From Bradyrhizobium elkanii WSM2783 (lineage in GTDB: Bacteria; Pseudomonadota; Alphaproteobacteria; Rhizobiales; Xanthobacteraceae): DNA of 64,000 nucleotides. Numbering within the stretch: the stretch's first letter is position 1; each line of letters begins with the position of its first letter. Positions 52,408 to 61,259 of this stretch are shown here, piece by piece. Below the pieces are notes generated by a model. It was not told the DNA's origin and did no database searches. It worked only from the letters and a program-made list of their open reading frames with translations. The DNA is taken from assembly GCF_000472865.1 (NCBI RefSeq), contig NZ_AXAP01000008.1:120337-184336 (forward strand), read 5' to 3'. Position numbers and translations under genes: made by a program.

Positions 52408-53382
52408 ATGGACAAGATGACGACGATCCTGCAACCCGATCATGCTACGATCGCGGGAGTGAGCGAGCCCGCCAAATCCCGCGCCGCGCGCCGCGTCCAC
52501 GGTCTGTCCGACCGGACCATTGCGTGGCTTTTCGTCGCGCCGACGATTGCGCTGCTGCTCGCGATCAACATCTTCCCGCTGGTCTGGATGATCCGGCTCT
52601 CCTTCACCAGCCTCAACCTCAGCATGTCCTATCTGCCGCTGCGGTTTGTTGGGCTCGACAATTTCAGCGACATCCTCAACGACGAGGACATCTGGTTCCG
52701 GCTCCAGACCACGGCGCAATTCGTGATCTGCTCGGTTGCCCTGCAGGTGGTGGTCGGCTTTGGGCTCGCGCTCCTGATCAACCGCCAATTCCGCGGCCAC
52801 AGCTTCTGGACCACGATCATCCTGCTGCCGATGATGCTGTCCCCGGCAGTTGTCGGCAATTTCTGGACGCTGCTGCTGCAGCCGCAGATCGGACCGTTCA
52901 ACTATCTGATCAGCTTGTTCACTGGCGTGCCGCCGAGCTCGTTCAGCATGACAGGGCAGGTCGCGCTGGCGCCATGGACCATCGTGCTCGTCGACACCTG
53001 GATGTGGGCGCCCTACGTGATGTTGATCTGTCTCGCCGGGCTACGCTCGATCCCCGATTATATCTATGAGGCGGCTGAGGTCGATCGTGCCTCGGCCTGG
53101 CGGCAGTTCTGGTCGATCACGTTGCCGATGACGGTGCCGTTCCTGATGCTGGCGGTGCTGTTTCGCGCGATCGAGAACTTCAAGATGTTCGACATGGTCA
53201 ATCTCCTGACGTCGGGAGGACCGGGGTCGACCACCGAGCTCGTGTCCATCACGCTGAAGCGCGCGGCGTTCGAGAAGTGGCGCACCGGCTATTCCTCGGC
53301 GCTTGCCATTATCCTGTTCGTGACCGTGTTCGGTGCCGCCAACATCTACGTCAAAGCGCTCAACAAGGTGAAGCAACGATGA
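52408..53382 (+). CDS. sugar/polyol ABC permease 1
   Basis: This 324-residue permease of the MalF/UgpA type has about six hydrophobic helices and the coupling motif EAAEVDRASAWRQFWSITLP. I chose the ATG at 52408; an ATG three codons later is also possible. The N-terminal 45 residues are hydrophilic. It overlaps the second permease gene by four bases. Confidence 0.93.
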   Translation: MDKMTTILQPDHATIAGVSEPAKSRAARRVHGLSDRTIAWLFVAPTIALLLAINIFPLVWMIRLSFTSLNLSMSYLPLRFVGLDNFSDILNDEDIWFRLQTTAQFVICSVALQVVVGFGLALLINRQFRGHSFWTTIILLPMMLSPAVVGNFWTLLLQPQIGPFNYLISLFTGVPPSSFSMTGQVALAPWTIVLVDTWMWAPYVMLICLAGLRSIPDYIYEAAEVDRASAWRQFWSITLPMTVPFLMLAVLFRAIENFKMFDMVNLLTSGGPGSTTELVSITLKRAAFEKWRTGYSSALAIILFVTVFGAANIYVKALNKVKQR

Positions 53383-54341
53383 CCGCTGCCGTCGCCAGAT
53401 CCACCGCACACTCGATCGTCGATGCCTCGCCGCGCATCAAGGCATTCGCCGGTGCTCTCGTCATCCTCTATGCGTTGATCACGATCCTGCCGCTGCTCTG
53501 GATCGTCGCCACCGCTTTTAAGTCGCAAAGCGATGCCATCGCCTATCCGCCCAAGGTGATCTTCGAGCCGACGCTCGAAGGCTATGTCAACCTGTTCACG
53601 GTGCGCACCCGCCAGACACCGGATTTCATCGCCAAGTTGCCGCCGCCGGAGACCTGGTATGACAAGCTCGTCCGCAAGCATGACATGGTGATTGCCGGAC
53701 CGTCCAAGGTCGTGCCGCGCTTCGTCAACTCGCTGATCATCGGCTTCGGTTCGACCTTCCTCGCCGTCTTCCTCGGCACGCTCGCAGCCTACGCTTTTTC
53801 GCGCTTCCGCATTCCGCTGGCCGACGATCTGCTGTTCTTCATCCTGTCGACGCGGATGATGCCGCCGGTCGCGGTTGCGATACCGATCTATTTGATGTAC
53901 CGGCAGCTCAATCTGACCGACACCAGGCTCGGCATGATCCTGCTCTACACCGCCGTGAACGTCTCGCTTGCGGTCTGGCTGCTCAAGGGCTTCATCGACG
54001 AGATTCCGCGCGAGTATGAGGAGGCGGCCCTCGTCGACGGCTACACGCGACTGCAGGCGCTGCGCAAGGTGGTGTTGCCGCAGGCCGTCACCGGAATTGC
54101 GGCAACCGCGATCTTCTGCCTGATCTTCTCCTGGAACGAATACGCCTTCGCAGTTCTGCTGACCAGCGGCGAGGCGCAGACCATGCCGCCCTTCATTCCC
54201 TTCATCATCGGGGAGGGCGGGCAAGACTGGCCGGCGGTTGCCGCCGCGACCACGCTGTTCGTCGTCCCGATCGTCATGTTCACCGTGCTGTTGCGCAAGC
54301 ATCTGTTGCGCGGCATCACCTTCGGAGCGATGCGCAAATGA
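53379..54341 (+). CDS. sugar/polyol ABC permease 2
   Basis: This 320-residue permease of the MalG/UgpE type carries the coupling motif EEAALVDGYTRLQALRKVVL. A periplasmic insert of about 60 residues sits between the first two helices (around FTVRTRQTPDFIAKLPPPET), longer than usual. The ATG at 53379 overlaps the first permease gene, and its stop overlaps the small membrane protein gene by four bases. Confidence 0.93.
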   Translation: MTAAVARSTAHSIVDASPRIKAFAGALVILYALITILPLLWIVATAFKSQSDAIAYPPKVIFEPTLEGYVNLFTVRTRQTPDFIAKLPPPETWYDKLVRKHDMVIAGPSKVVPRFVNSLIIGFGSTFLAVFLGTLAAYAFSRFRIPLADDLLFFILSTRMMPPVAVAIPIYLMYRQLNLTDTRLGMILLYTAVNVSLAVWLLKGFIDEIPREYEEAALVDGYTRLQALRKVVLPQAVTGIAATAIFCLIFSWNEYAFAVLLTSGEAQTMPPFIPFIIGEGGQDWPAVAAATTLFVVPIVMFTVLLRKHLLRGITFGAMRK

Positions 54342-54547
54342 GCGATTCTGCCGTTGCCAAGGGCGCCAAGGGGACATTGCATCGCTTCTTCGGCCGCGGG
54401 CGCTGGGAGGCCGTTGCGATGACCCTGATCGGGGGCGGCATCTTCATGCTGGTGCAACCCTTCTCGATAGATCTGTACAGCTATTCATTCGTGACGATCC
54501 TCGCCGGCACGGTCGGCTTCGTCATCGTCAGCCACTTTCCGGAATAA
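54338..54547 (+). CDS. small membrane protein of the importer operon
   Basis: This 69-residue protein has two hydrophobic stretches (AVAMTLIGGGIFMLVQPF and FVTILAGTVGFVIVSHF). It overlaps the permease gene by four bases and is four bases before the ATPase gene, so it belongs to the importer unit. I do not recognise its family. Such small proteins may assemble or modulate the transporter. It is probably real because of the tight packing. Confidence 0.8.
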   Translation: MSDSAVAKGAKGTLHRFFGRGRWEAVAMTLIGGGIFMLVQPFSIDLYSYSFVTILAGTVGFVIVSHFPE

Positions 54548-54551
54548 GGCC

Positions 54552-55649
54552 ATGGCTCAGATCCGCATCGAATATCTTCGCAAGTCGTTCGATCAGTTCA
54601 CGGCGGTGGAAGGCTCGACATTCACCATCGACGACGGCACCTTCTTCGCGTTGCTCGGCCCCTCCGGCTGCGGCAAGACCACCACGTTGCGCATGATTGC
54701 CGGCCTCGAGCTGCCGACCGAGGGCAAGATTCTGCTCGACGGGGAGGACGTCACGTTCCACCGTGCCGCCGCCCGCGACATCGCGTTCGTGTTCCAGCTG
54801 TTTGCGCTCTATCCGCACATGAATGTCGGGCAGAACATCGGCTTCCCGCTAAAGTGCCAGGGCATGGCGCGGCACGAGATTCGCGAGCGGGTGCAGGAGA
54901 CCGCGCGGATGCTGCGGATCGAGCATCTGCTGTCGAGCAAGACGGCAAAGCTCTCGGGCGGCGACCGCCAGCGCGTCGCGCTCGGGCGAGCCATGGTGCG
55001 GCGCCCGAAGGCCTTCCTGATGGACGAGCCGCTGGGCGCGCTCGACGCCGAGTTTCGTCATCTGATGTGCGGCGAGCTGCGCGACCTGCATGATCGCATC
55101 AAGGCGACCACGGTCTATGTCACCCACGACCAGCTAGAGGCGATGTCGATGGCCGACCAGATCGCGATCATGAACAAGGGGCGCGTGGAACAGATCGGCA
55201 CGCCGCAGGAGGTCTATGACCGGCCCGCCTGCATGTTCGTCGCGGACTTCATCGGCTCGCCGTCGATGAACTTCCTGCACTTCGAGGGCGGGCTGCGATC
55301 CGGTGACCGGGCGATCAATTTTCACGACACCAGGCTCGCGGTGCCCGAGATCCGCGAGGACCGCGCAAGCGCGGCGCTGGCGCTCGGGGTTCGTCCGGAG
55401 CATATCCGCTTCGCCGACGCCGGATCCGTTCGTGGCGAGGTGTTCGGCGCGGAATATCTCGGCACGACGCAGATCGTCACGATCGACACGGCGTATGGGC
55501 GGGTCGCGGCGCGGCTACCTTCGAGCGCCTCGGTGCGGATCGGCGAAACCGTCGGCCTCGAATTCAACTCCGATCGGCTCTCGCTGTTCGATGCCGGCAG
55601 CGGCCTTGCAATCAGGACCGCCAGGGAGGAGGGCATGCGCCATGGTTGA
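54552..55649 (+). CDS. sugar/polyol ABC ATPase 1 (MalK/UgpC type)
   Basis: This 365-residue ATPase has GPSGCGKTTTLRMIAGLELP, FVFQLFALYPHMNVGQNIGF, LLDEPLGALDAEF-like MDEPLGALDAE and a C-terminal regulatory TOBE-type domain. The signature reads LSGGDRQRVALGRAMV, with Asp in place of Gln, a tolerated change. It overlaps the second ATPase gene by eight bases. The pair probably forms a heterodimer, as in glycerol importers of rhizobia. Confidence 0.93.
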   Translation: MAQIRIEYLRKSFDQFTAVEGSTFTIDDGTFFALLGPSGCGKTTTLRMIAGLELPTEGKILLDGEDVTFHRAAARDIAFVFQLFALYPHMNVGQNIGFPLKCQGMARHEIRERVQETARMLRIEHLLSSKTAKLSGGDRQRVALGRAMVRRPKAFLMDEPLGALDAEFRHLMCGELRDLHDRIKATTVYVTHDQLEAMSMADQIAIMNKGRVEQIGTPQEVYDRPACMFVADFIGSPSMNFLHFEGGLRSGDRAINFHDTRLAVPEIREDRASAALALGVRPEHIRFADAGSVRGEVFGAEYLGTTQIVTIDTAYGRVAARLPSSASVRIGETVGLEFNSDRLSLFDAGSGLAIRTAREEGMRHG

Positions 55650-56667
55650 CGTCAGCTTGCGCAATATCAGCAGGCGCTTCGGCGCGGTGGACGCGGTGCG
55701 CGACCTCTCGCTGACGGTGAACGACGGCGAATTCCTCGTCCTGCTCGGGCCGAGCGGCGCCGGCAAGACCACGACGCTGCGGTTGATCACCGGGCTCGAG
55801 AGCCCCGACGCCGGTTCGGTCATGATCGACGGGCGCGACGTGACGCATGATCCGCCGGGTGCACGGGACATCGCATTCGTGTTCCAGCAATATTCGCTGT
55901 ATCCGCATTTTTCGGTCTATGACAATTTGGCGTTCCCGCTGCGCTCTCCGGCGCGGCGCGTGCCGGAGCCGCTGATCCGCAGGCGTGTCGAGCAGACGGC
56001 GGAGCTGCTGCATATCGCCAGCAAGCTGAACAATCGCGCCACCCGCCTGTCGGGAGGTGAGATGCAGCGGGTCGCCATCGGCCGCGCGCTTGTGCGCGAT
56101 CCCTCGATCTATCTGATGGACGAGCCGCTGTCGTCGCTGGATGCAAAGCTTCGCGCCGAACTTCGGCTCGAGCTGAAGCGGATCCAGCTCGAGCTCGGCG
56201 CGACCATCCTGTATGTGACCCACGACCAGGTCGAAGCCATGACGATGGCATCAAGGATCGGCGTGATCAAGGACGGCCGGCTGCTTCAGCTCGGCACGCC
56301 GAGGGAGATCTACGAAAATCCATCCAGCAGCTACGTCGCTTCGCGGCTCGGGACGCCACAGATCAATTTCCTGCCCGCGCGGCTGCTGTCCGATGTGGCG
56401 ATGCCGCCGGAAACGGAGACGGTCGGCATCCGCACCGAACACCTCCAGATCGCCACGCGCAACGGCGGACGGATGATCGGCCGGGTGCATCGCGTCGAGC
56501 ACCTCGGCGAGCAGAATCACGTTCACCTGGACTATAAGGGCGAAACGCTGGTGACGCTGGCGGATCCGCATCAACCGCTGCGGGCCGGCCAGGAGGTTGA
56601 ATTGCAACTGGTGCGTCCGCTGTATTTCGACGGTGCGGGACAGCGCATCGGCCCGATGGTTCATTAG
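55642..56667 (+). CDS. sugar/polyol ABC ATPase 2 (MalK/UgpC type)
   Basis: This 341-residue ATPase shows GPSGAGKTTTLRLITGLESP, the signature LSGGEMQRVAIGRALVRDP, LMDEPLSSLDAKLRAEL and ILYVTHDQVEAMTMASR. A C-terminal TOBE-like domain follows. I chose the ATG at 55642, eight bases inside the previous gene. Two different ATPases in one importer operon resemble the rhizobial glycerol system GlpSTPQV. The dhaL gene starts 21 bases later. Confidence 0.93.
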   Translation: MVDVSLRNISRRFGAVDAVRDLSLTVNDGEFLVLLGPSGAGKTTTLRLITGLESPDAGSVMIDGRDVTHDPPGARDIAFVFQQYSLYPHFSVYDNLAFPLRSPARRVPEPLIRRRVEQTAELLHIASKLNNRATRLSGGEMQRVAIGRALVRDPSIYLMDEPLSSLDAKLRAELRLELKRIQLELGATILYVTHDQVEAMTMASRIGVIKDGRLLQLGTPREIYENPSSSYVASRLGTPQINFLPARLLSDVAMPPETETVGIRTEHLQIATRNGGRMIGRVHRVEHLGEQNHVHLDYKGETLVTLADPHQPLRAGQEVELQLVRPLYFDGAGQRIGPMVH

Positions 56668-56688
56668 AGGAGCGAAAGGTTCAGATCA

Positions 56689-57312
56689 ATGTCGGTGCAA
56701 CCCGAGACATTCAAGTCGCTGCTCAAGGCGGCCGCCGAGCAGGTCATCGATAGCGCGCCGGAGCTCACGAGTCTGGACCAGGCGATCGGCGACGGCGACC
56801 ACGGAACCAACATGAAGCGCGGCTTCGAAGCGGTGCTCGGCAAGCTCGATGCCATCTCGGCGCAACCGCTCGACGAGGCGTTCAAGACGATCGGCAAGAC
56901 CCTAGTCATGACGGTCGGCGGCGCTTCCGGCCCGCTCTATGGCAGCTTCTTTCTCGCCGCGGGCGAGGCGCTGTCGCACGACAAGCACCTGCCTGACGAT
57001 CTCGCCGACGTGTTCGGCAGTGGCGTGAACGCGGTGAGCGCGCGCGGCCGCTCGCAGGCCGGCGAGAAGACGATGCTCGATGTGCTCATTCCGGTGCTGG
57101 AGACACTGAAAGCGGGCGCCGGCCAGCCCGATCTGATCGCGCGGGTGCGCACCACCGCGGCTGAAGCGGTCGAGCGCACGGTGCCGATGCAAGCAACGAA
57201 GGGTCGGGCGTCGTTCCTCGGCGCGCGCAGCGTCGGTCATGTCGATCCCGGGGCGCGATCGAGCTGCGTTCTGCTGCACGCGGTGTGCGCTGGCCTGGAG
57301 GCGCGGCAATGA
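56689..57312 (+). CDS. dhaL: PTS-dependent dihydroxyacetone kinase, ADP-binding subunit DhaL
   Basis: This 207-residue subunit holds the nucleotide that phosphorylates dihydroxyacetone. It has the motif AIGDGDHGTNMKRGF, whose aspartates bind magnesium, and GGASGPLYGSFFLAAG. In PTS-type kinases the bound ADP is recharged by DhaM, not exchanged for ATP. The dhaM gene follows with a four-base overlap. A ribosome site GAGG precedes the ATG. The length is normal. Confidence 0.93.
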   Translation: MSVQPETFKSLLKAAAEQVIDSAPELTSLDQAIGDGDHGTNMKRGFEAVLGKLDAISAQPLDEAFKTIGKTLVMTVGGASGPLYGSFFLAAGEALSHDKHLPDDLADVFGSGVNAVSARGRSQAGEKTMLDVLIPVLETLKAGAGQPDLIARVRTTAAEAVERTVPMQATKGRASFLGARSVGHVDPGARSSCVLLHAVCAGLEARQ

Positions 57313-57701
57313 CCGACACCGTGGGGATCGTGATCGTATCGCATTCGCGGGACATCGCGAAGGGAACCGCAGACATGGTGCGGCAGATGGTCGGCAGCGA
57401 GGTCAAGGTCGCCTTCTGCGGCGGCAATCCCGACGGTGGTCTCGGCACCAGCGTGCCGCTGATCATCGACGCCATCAACGACGCCTGGTCGTCGAAAGGC
57501 GTTGCCGTGCTTGTCGACCTCGGCGGCGCCGAGACCAACAGCGAAATGGCAGTCGAGATGTTGGAGCCGGCGCGGCGTGATCTCGTTGTCGTGTGCAACG
57601 CGCCGATCGTCGAGGGCGCCGTCATGGCGGCGACGGAAGCTGCGGGCGGCAGCTCGCTGGCCCAGGTCAGGGCCGTGGCCGAGGAACTCTCTGCCGACTG
57701 A
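57309..57701 (+). CDS. dhaM: PTS-dependent dihydroxyacetone kinase, phosphotransferase subunit DhaM (EIIA-Man-like)
   Basis: This 130-residue protein is a single EIIA-mannose-type domain. The phosphorylated histidine is His12 in VGIVIVSHSRDIAKG. VLVDLGGAETNSEMA and VVCNAPIVEGAVMAA are further family stretches. It takes phosphate from HPr and passes it to DhaL-bound ADP. In E. coli DhaM carries extra HPr- and EI-like domains. Here those are separate genes directly downstream. The ATG overlaps the dhaL stop. Confidence 0.92.
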   Translation: MTDTVGIVIVSHSRDIAKGTADMVRQMVGSEVKVAFCGGNPDGGLGTSVPLIIDAINDAWSSKGVAVLVDLGGAETNSEMAVEMLEPARRDLVVVCNAPIVEGAVMAATEAAGGSSLAQVRAVAEELSAD

Positions 57702-57723
57702 GGCGTCGGCGAAGCGATGATGG

Positions 57724-58035
57724 ATGACGAGCATGCTTGATAAAGCGGACGAACAGATCTTCACCGGCAATGTGCGGCTAGTGCATGCGGTTGGCATGCA
57801 CGCGCGCCCCGCGGTCAAGCTGACCAAGCTCGCCAAGAAGTTCGAGGCCCAGATCTCCGTGCGGGTCGCGGGCGCACCCGAATGGATCAATGCCAAGAGC
57901 GTGGCCAAGATCATGGCAATGCGCGCGGCACACGGCAGCACGATCGAGATCAAGGCTTCCGGCAGCGATGCCGAGGCCGCGGTCGCGGCGCTGGTTGATC
58001 TGATCGCAAGCGATTTCCCGGATGGAGCACCATAG
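57724..58035 (+). CDS. HPr-type phosphocarrier protein
   Basis: This 103-residue HPr-family protein has the active histidine His26 in VGMHARPAVKLTKLAKKF and the regulatory-serine region INAKSVAKIMAM. It relays phosphate from enzyme I to DhaM. It overlaps the enzyme I gene by 14 bases. Its location indicates a dedicated carrier and not the general nitrogen-PTS NPr. The ribosome site ahead of the ATG is weak. Confidence 0.92.
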   Translation: MTSMLDKADEQIFTGNVRLVHAVGMHARPAVKLTKLAKKFEAQISVRVAGAPEWINAKSVAKIMAMRAAHGSTIEIKASGSDAEAAVAALVDLIASDFPDGAP

Positions 58036-59656
58036 CATGCAGGGCGGCGCTGCAGGGCTGGCGTATCGCGGCAGGACTGCCTCGATCGGCTTTGCCCATG
58101 GCCCGTTCGTCCGCGTCGACGCGGGAGCGGGCGGCGAGCGGGTGGCCGGTACGCTGGTCGAGGAGGCGCTGGCCTTGCGCAATGCGATCGACGTCGCGAG
58201 CGTGCAGATCGCCGACCTTGCCGCCAGCGCCGGCGGCGAAGCCGCGCAGATTCTCGAATTCCAGGTCGCGCTGCTCGAGGATGAGGAATTGCTCGAGGCG
58301 ATCTTCGCGTCGATCGGCGAGGGACGTCCCGCCGATATCGCATGGCGTTCCACGCTCGACGCCCATATTGCCGAGTACAACTCCGCATCGGACGACTATC
58401 TGAAGGCGCGTTCCTCCGATCTTGCGGATTTGCGCGACCGCGTGATCCACATTCTGCGTGGCGACCAGGACCAGCCGCTGAAAATCCCGCGCGGAGGCGT
58501 GGTTTGCGCCGACGATCTGCCGCCATCGCGATTCCTTGAGATTAACTGGTCCGGCGGCGGTGGCTTGGCGCTGTTGCGCGGCAGCCCGACCAGCCATGTC
58601 GCGATGCTTGCGCGAGCGCGCGGCATCCCGATGGTGGTACAGCTCGGGGCCATTCCTGACACTGGCACCACGGCGCTGCTTGACGGCGAAGGCGCCACGC
58701 TGGAGCTGGATCCCAGTGCCGAGCAGGTCCGAATTTTCGAGAAGCGGCGCGACAGCCATCACAAGAGCAGGGCATCCGCGCGCGCGATCCTGCGGCGGCC
58801 GACAGCCTCCTGGCGCGGCGAGCGGATCAAGCTCTTCATCAACATCCAGCGCGTCGAGGATCTCGAGCATGCCGACGCGCAATATGCCGACGGCATCGGC
58901 CTGATGCGCACCGAGTTCCTGCTGACGGAGCGCGGTGGCCTGCCCGACGAGGAGACACAGTTTCAGGCTTACGATGCGGTGTTGCGATGGGCCGGCCAGC
59001 GCCCCGTCACCATCCGCACCTTCGATGCCGGCGGTGACAAGCCGGTGCCTGGCTTCACGCTGGACGGCGAAGCCAATCCGTTCCTCGGGGTGCGCGGCCT
59101 GCGCCTGTGCCTTGCCCGGCCTGAGATCTTTGCGGTTCAGCTCCGCGCGCTGGCGCGGGCCGCGGTGCGCGGCAATCTCAAGGTCATGTTCCCGATGGTC
59201 ACGTCGGCGGACGAGCTCGAGGCGGGGCGGAAGCTGTTCGCAGATGTCGTGCAGCACTTGCAGGCGGATGGCATTGCCGCGATGCTGCCCGAGCTCGGTA
59301 TCATGGTCGAGGTGCCGGCGGCGGCCCTGGCAATCGCGAGCTTCAAGACGTCCTTCGTCTCGATCGGCTCGAACGATCTCGCGCAATATGTCCTGGCCTG
59401 CGACCGTTCCAACGGAGCTCTCGTCCCCTTGATGGATCCGCTGCATCCGGCAGTGCTCGAACTGATCGCGCGAACCGCGGAGCATGGGCGGCGGGCCGCC
59501 ATCAGCGTCAGCCTGTGCGGCGACATGGCGGGTGATCCGCGTTGTCTGCCCGCCCTGCTGAATTGCGGCCTGCGCGAGCTCTCCGTCAATGCATCGGCGC
59601 TGGCGCAGATCAAGCAGACCATCGACCGGCTGAGCAGCGGAGGCGGCCTTGGCTGA
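58022..59656 (+). CDS. PTS enzyme I (phosphoenolpyruvate-protein phosphotransferase)
   Basis: This 544-residue enzyme I starts the phosphate relay from phosphoenolpyruvate. The phosphorylated histidine is His192 in RGSPTSHVAMLARARGIPMV. PEP-binding stretches include GIGLMRTEFLL, NPFLGVRGLRLCL and SIGSNDLAQYVLACDR, with the catalytic cysteine in SLCGDMAGDPR. It lacks the N-terminal GAF domain of nitrogen-PTS enzyme I. An internal ATG at 58037 is an alternative start. With HPr, DhaM, DhaL and DhaK it makes a full relay within one operon. Confidence 0.93.
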   Translation: MEHHSMQGGAAGLAYRGRTASIGFAHGPFVRVDAGAGGERVAGTLVEEALALRNAIDVASVQIADLAASAGGEAAQILEFQVALLEDEELLEAIFASIGEGRPADIAWRSTLDAHIAEYNSASDDYLKARSSDLADLRDRVIHILRGDQDQPLKIPRGGVVCADDLPPSRFLEINWSGGGGLALLRGSPTSHVAMLARARGIPMVVQLGAIPDTGTTALLDGEGATLELDPSAEQVRIFEKRRDSHHKSRASARAILRRPTASWRGERIKLFINIQRVEDLEHADAQYADGIGLMRTEFLLTERGGLPDEETQFQAYDAVLRWAGQRPVTIRTFDAGGDKPVPGFTLDGEANPFLGVRGLRLCLARPEIFAVQLRALARAAVRGNLKVMFPMVTSADELEAGRKLFADVVQHLQADGIAAMLPELGIMVEVPAAALAIASFKTSFVSIGSNDLAQYVLACDRSNGALVPLMDPLHPAVLELIARTAEHGRRAAISVSLCGDMAGDPRCLPALLNCGLRELSVNASALAQIKQTIDRLSSGGGLG

Positions 59657-60071
59657 TACGGCGGCCGATGACGCGCCAGAAGCCGGCGCGGTTGCGGTCT
59701 ACAAGCGCATCTTCAAGGAGGTGCTGGAGAGCCGTCCATCGGGCATGCGGCTTCGGCTGGCCCATGCCATGGGGAAGAACCGCAGCTTCGTCAGCCAGAT
59801 CAGCAATCCCGCCTATCCGGTGCCGATACCGGTGCAGCATCTCAATACGATCTTCGATGTGTGCCATTTCCCGCCGCAGGCGAAGACGGCCTTCCTTCGC
59901 GCCTATGCGCGCGCTCATCCGCGCCGCGTCGGCCGGTTGAGCGAAGGCCCGCACGAGCGGACACTGACGCTGCATCTGCCGGATCTCGGCAGCGCCAAGC
60001 GCAACGCCGAGCTTGACACGCTGCTCCAGGAGTTCACGCGGCGACTGATTGCCATCATGCGGGAAAAATAG
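59649..60071 (+). CDS. putative helix-turn-helix protein of the dha operon
   Basis: This 140-residue protein starts at a TTG overlapping the enzyme I gene by eight bases. A helix-turn-helix-like region is visible (LRLAHAMGKNRSFVSQISNP), followed by HLNTIFDVCHFPPQAKTAFL. The rest is helical. I do not recognise a named family. It lies just before dhaK, so it may regulate the operon or the kinase. Confidence 0.75.
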   Translation: MADTAADDAPEAGAVAVYKRIFKEVLESRPSGMRLRLAHAMGKNRSFVSQISNPAYPVPIPVQHLNTIFDVCHFPPQAKTAFLRAYARAHPRRVGRLSEGPHERTLTLHLPDLGSAKRNAELDTLLQEFTRRLIAIMREK

Positions 60072-60107
60072 GCGAGGAACGCCGGGCGGACGAATCGGGA
60101 GGACACA

Positions 60108-61091
60108 ATGAAGAAGTTCATCAATTCTGTCGACAATATGCTCGCAGAGAGCCTCGACGGCTTTGCCGCCGCGCATGCCGACCTCGTCATGCTCGGCGCT
60201 GAGCGAAAATTCGTCCGTCGCCGCGAGCTGAATCCGAGGAAAGTTGCGCTGGTGTCGGGGGGCGGCAGCGGGCATGAGCCGCTGCATGCCGGCTTCGTCG
60301 GCTACGGCATGCTCGACGCCGCCTGTCCCGGGCAGGTGTTCACATCGCCGACGCCGGACCAGATCGTCGAGGCCGCCCAGGCGATCGCGGGCGACGCTGG
60401 CGTCCTCTTCATCGTCAAGAACTATGCCGGCGACCGCATGAACTTCGAGATGGCGGCGGAGATCGCCGAGGGCCGCACCGCCACCATCGTGACCGACGAC
60501 GACGTCGCGGTCGAGAAGTCGACTTACAGTATCGGACGGCGCGGCGTCGCCGGCACGCTGATCGTCGAGAAGATCGTCGGCGCGGCGGCCGAGAAGGGCG
60601 CCGATCTTGCAACTTGTGTCGCGCTTGGCGAGCGCGTCAACGCACAGACGCGCTCAATGGGCGTTGCGCTGACCAGCTGCACCGTTCCGGCGGCAGGCAC
60701 GCCGACCTTTGCACTTCGTGACGACGAGATGGAGATGGGGGTCGGCATTCACGGCGAGCCGGGACGCCGCCGCGTCAAGCTCGCGCAGGCCGATGCGATC
60801 GCCGCCGAGATGACCACCGCGATCGCCGATGATCTTGGCACGCGGGCCGGTACCGAGGCGCTGCTGCTCGTCAACGGCTTCGGCGGTACGCCGACGATCG
60901 AGCTCTATCTGATGTACAACGCGGTGCGCAGGATGCTCGAGGAGCGGGGCCTGCGCATCGCCCGTTCGCTGGTTGGCAGCTACGTCACATCGCTCGAAAT
61001 GGCCGGGTGCTCGCTCACCGTGAGCCTGCTCGATGGCGAAACCACTGCGCTCTGGGATCATCCTGTGCGTACGGCCGCATTGAAATGGTGA
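60108..61091 (+). CDS. dhaK: PTS-dependent dihydroxyacetone kinase, substrate-binding subunit DhaK
   Basis: This 327-residue subunit binds dihydroxyacetone covalently through a histidine (His215 in GVGIHGEPGRRR). The active-site stretches SGGGSGHEPLHAGFVGYGML and KNYAGDRMNFEMA are intact. It works with DhaL to make dihydroxyacetone phosphate, which enters glycolysis. A GGGAGG ribosome site precedes the ATG. It is the last gene of a twelve-gene operon that begins with the importer. Confidence 0.95.
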   Translation: MKKFINSVDNMLAESLDGFAAAHADLVMLGAERKFVRRRELNPRKVALVSGGGSGHEPLHAGFVGYGMLDAACPGQVFTSPTPDQIVEAAQAIAGDAGVLFIVKNYAGDRMNFEMAAEIAEGRTATIVTDDDVAVEKSTYSIGRRGVAGTLIVEKIVGAAAEKGADLATCVALGERVNAQTRSMGVALTSCTVPAAGTPTFALRDDEMEMGVGIHGEPGRRRVKLAQADAIAAEMTTAIADDLGTRAGTEALLLVNGFGGTPTIELYLMYNAVRRMLEERGLRIARSLVGSYVTSLEMAGCSLTVSLLDGETTALWDHPVRTAALKW

Positions 61092-61120
61092 CCGCTGCGG
61101 TGTGAGCGGCCGCTGATTTT
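61092..61120 (+). terminator. possible terminator after dhaK
   Basis: CCGCT at 61092-61096 pairs with AGCGG at 61105-61109. After eight more bases a run of four T follows at 61117-61120. It begins directly at the dhaK stop. The stem is short, so termination is only moderately supported. Confidence 0.35.
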
Positions 61121-61259
61121 CAGGATGATGGTGGACCATGATTGCCCCAGAAGGATCGTGTGGCCGATTGTCGTTGCGAGTTCGGTCACGGCCGGCCGCG
61201 CCACGGCAAGAAAACGAAGAGTTGCTCGATCGCCGTCAGGTCGAGCGGACTTTGCGAAA

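Noticed and set aside
57950..59485. 511-codon open frame on the minus strand
   Set aside because: It is antisense to enzyme I, which has all catalytic motifs.
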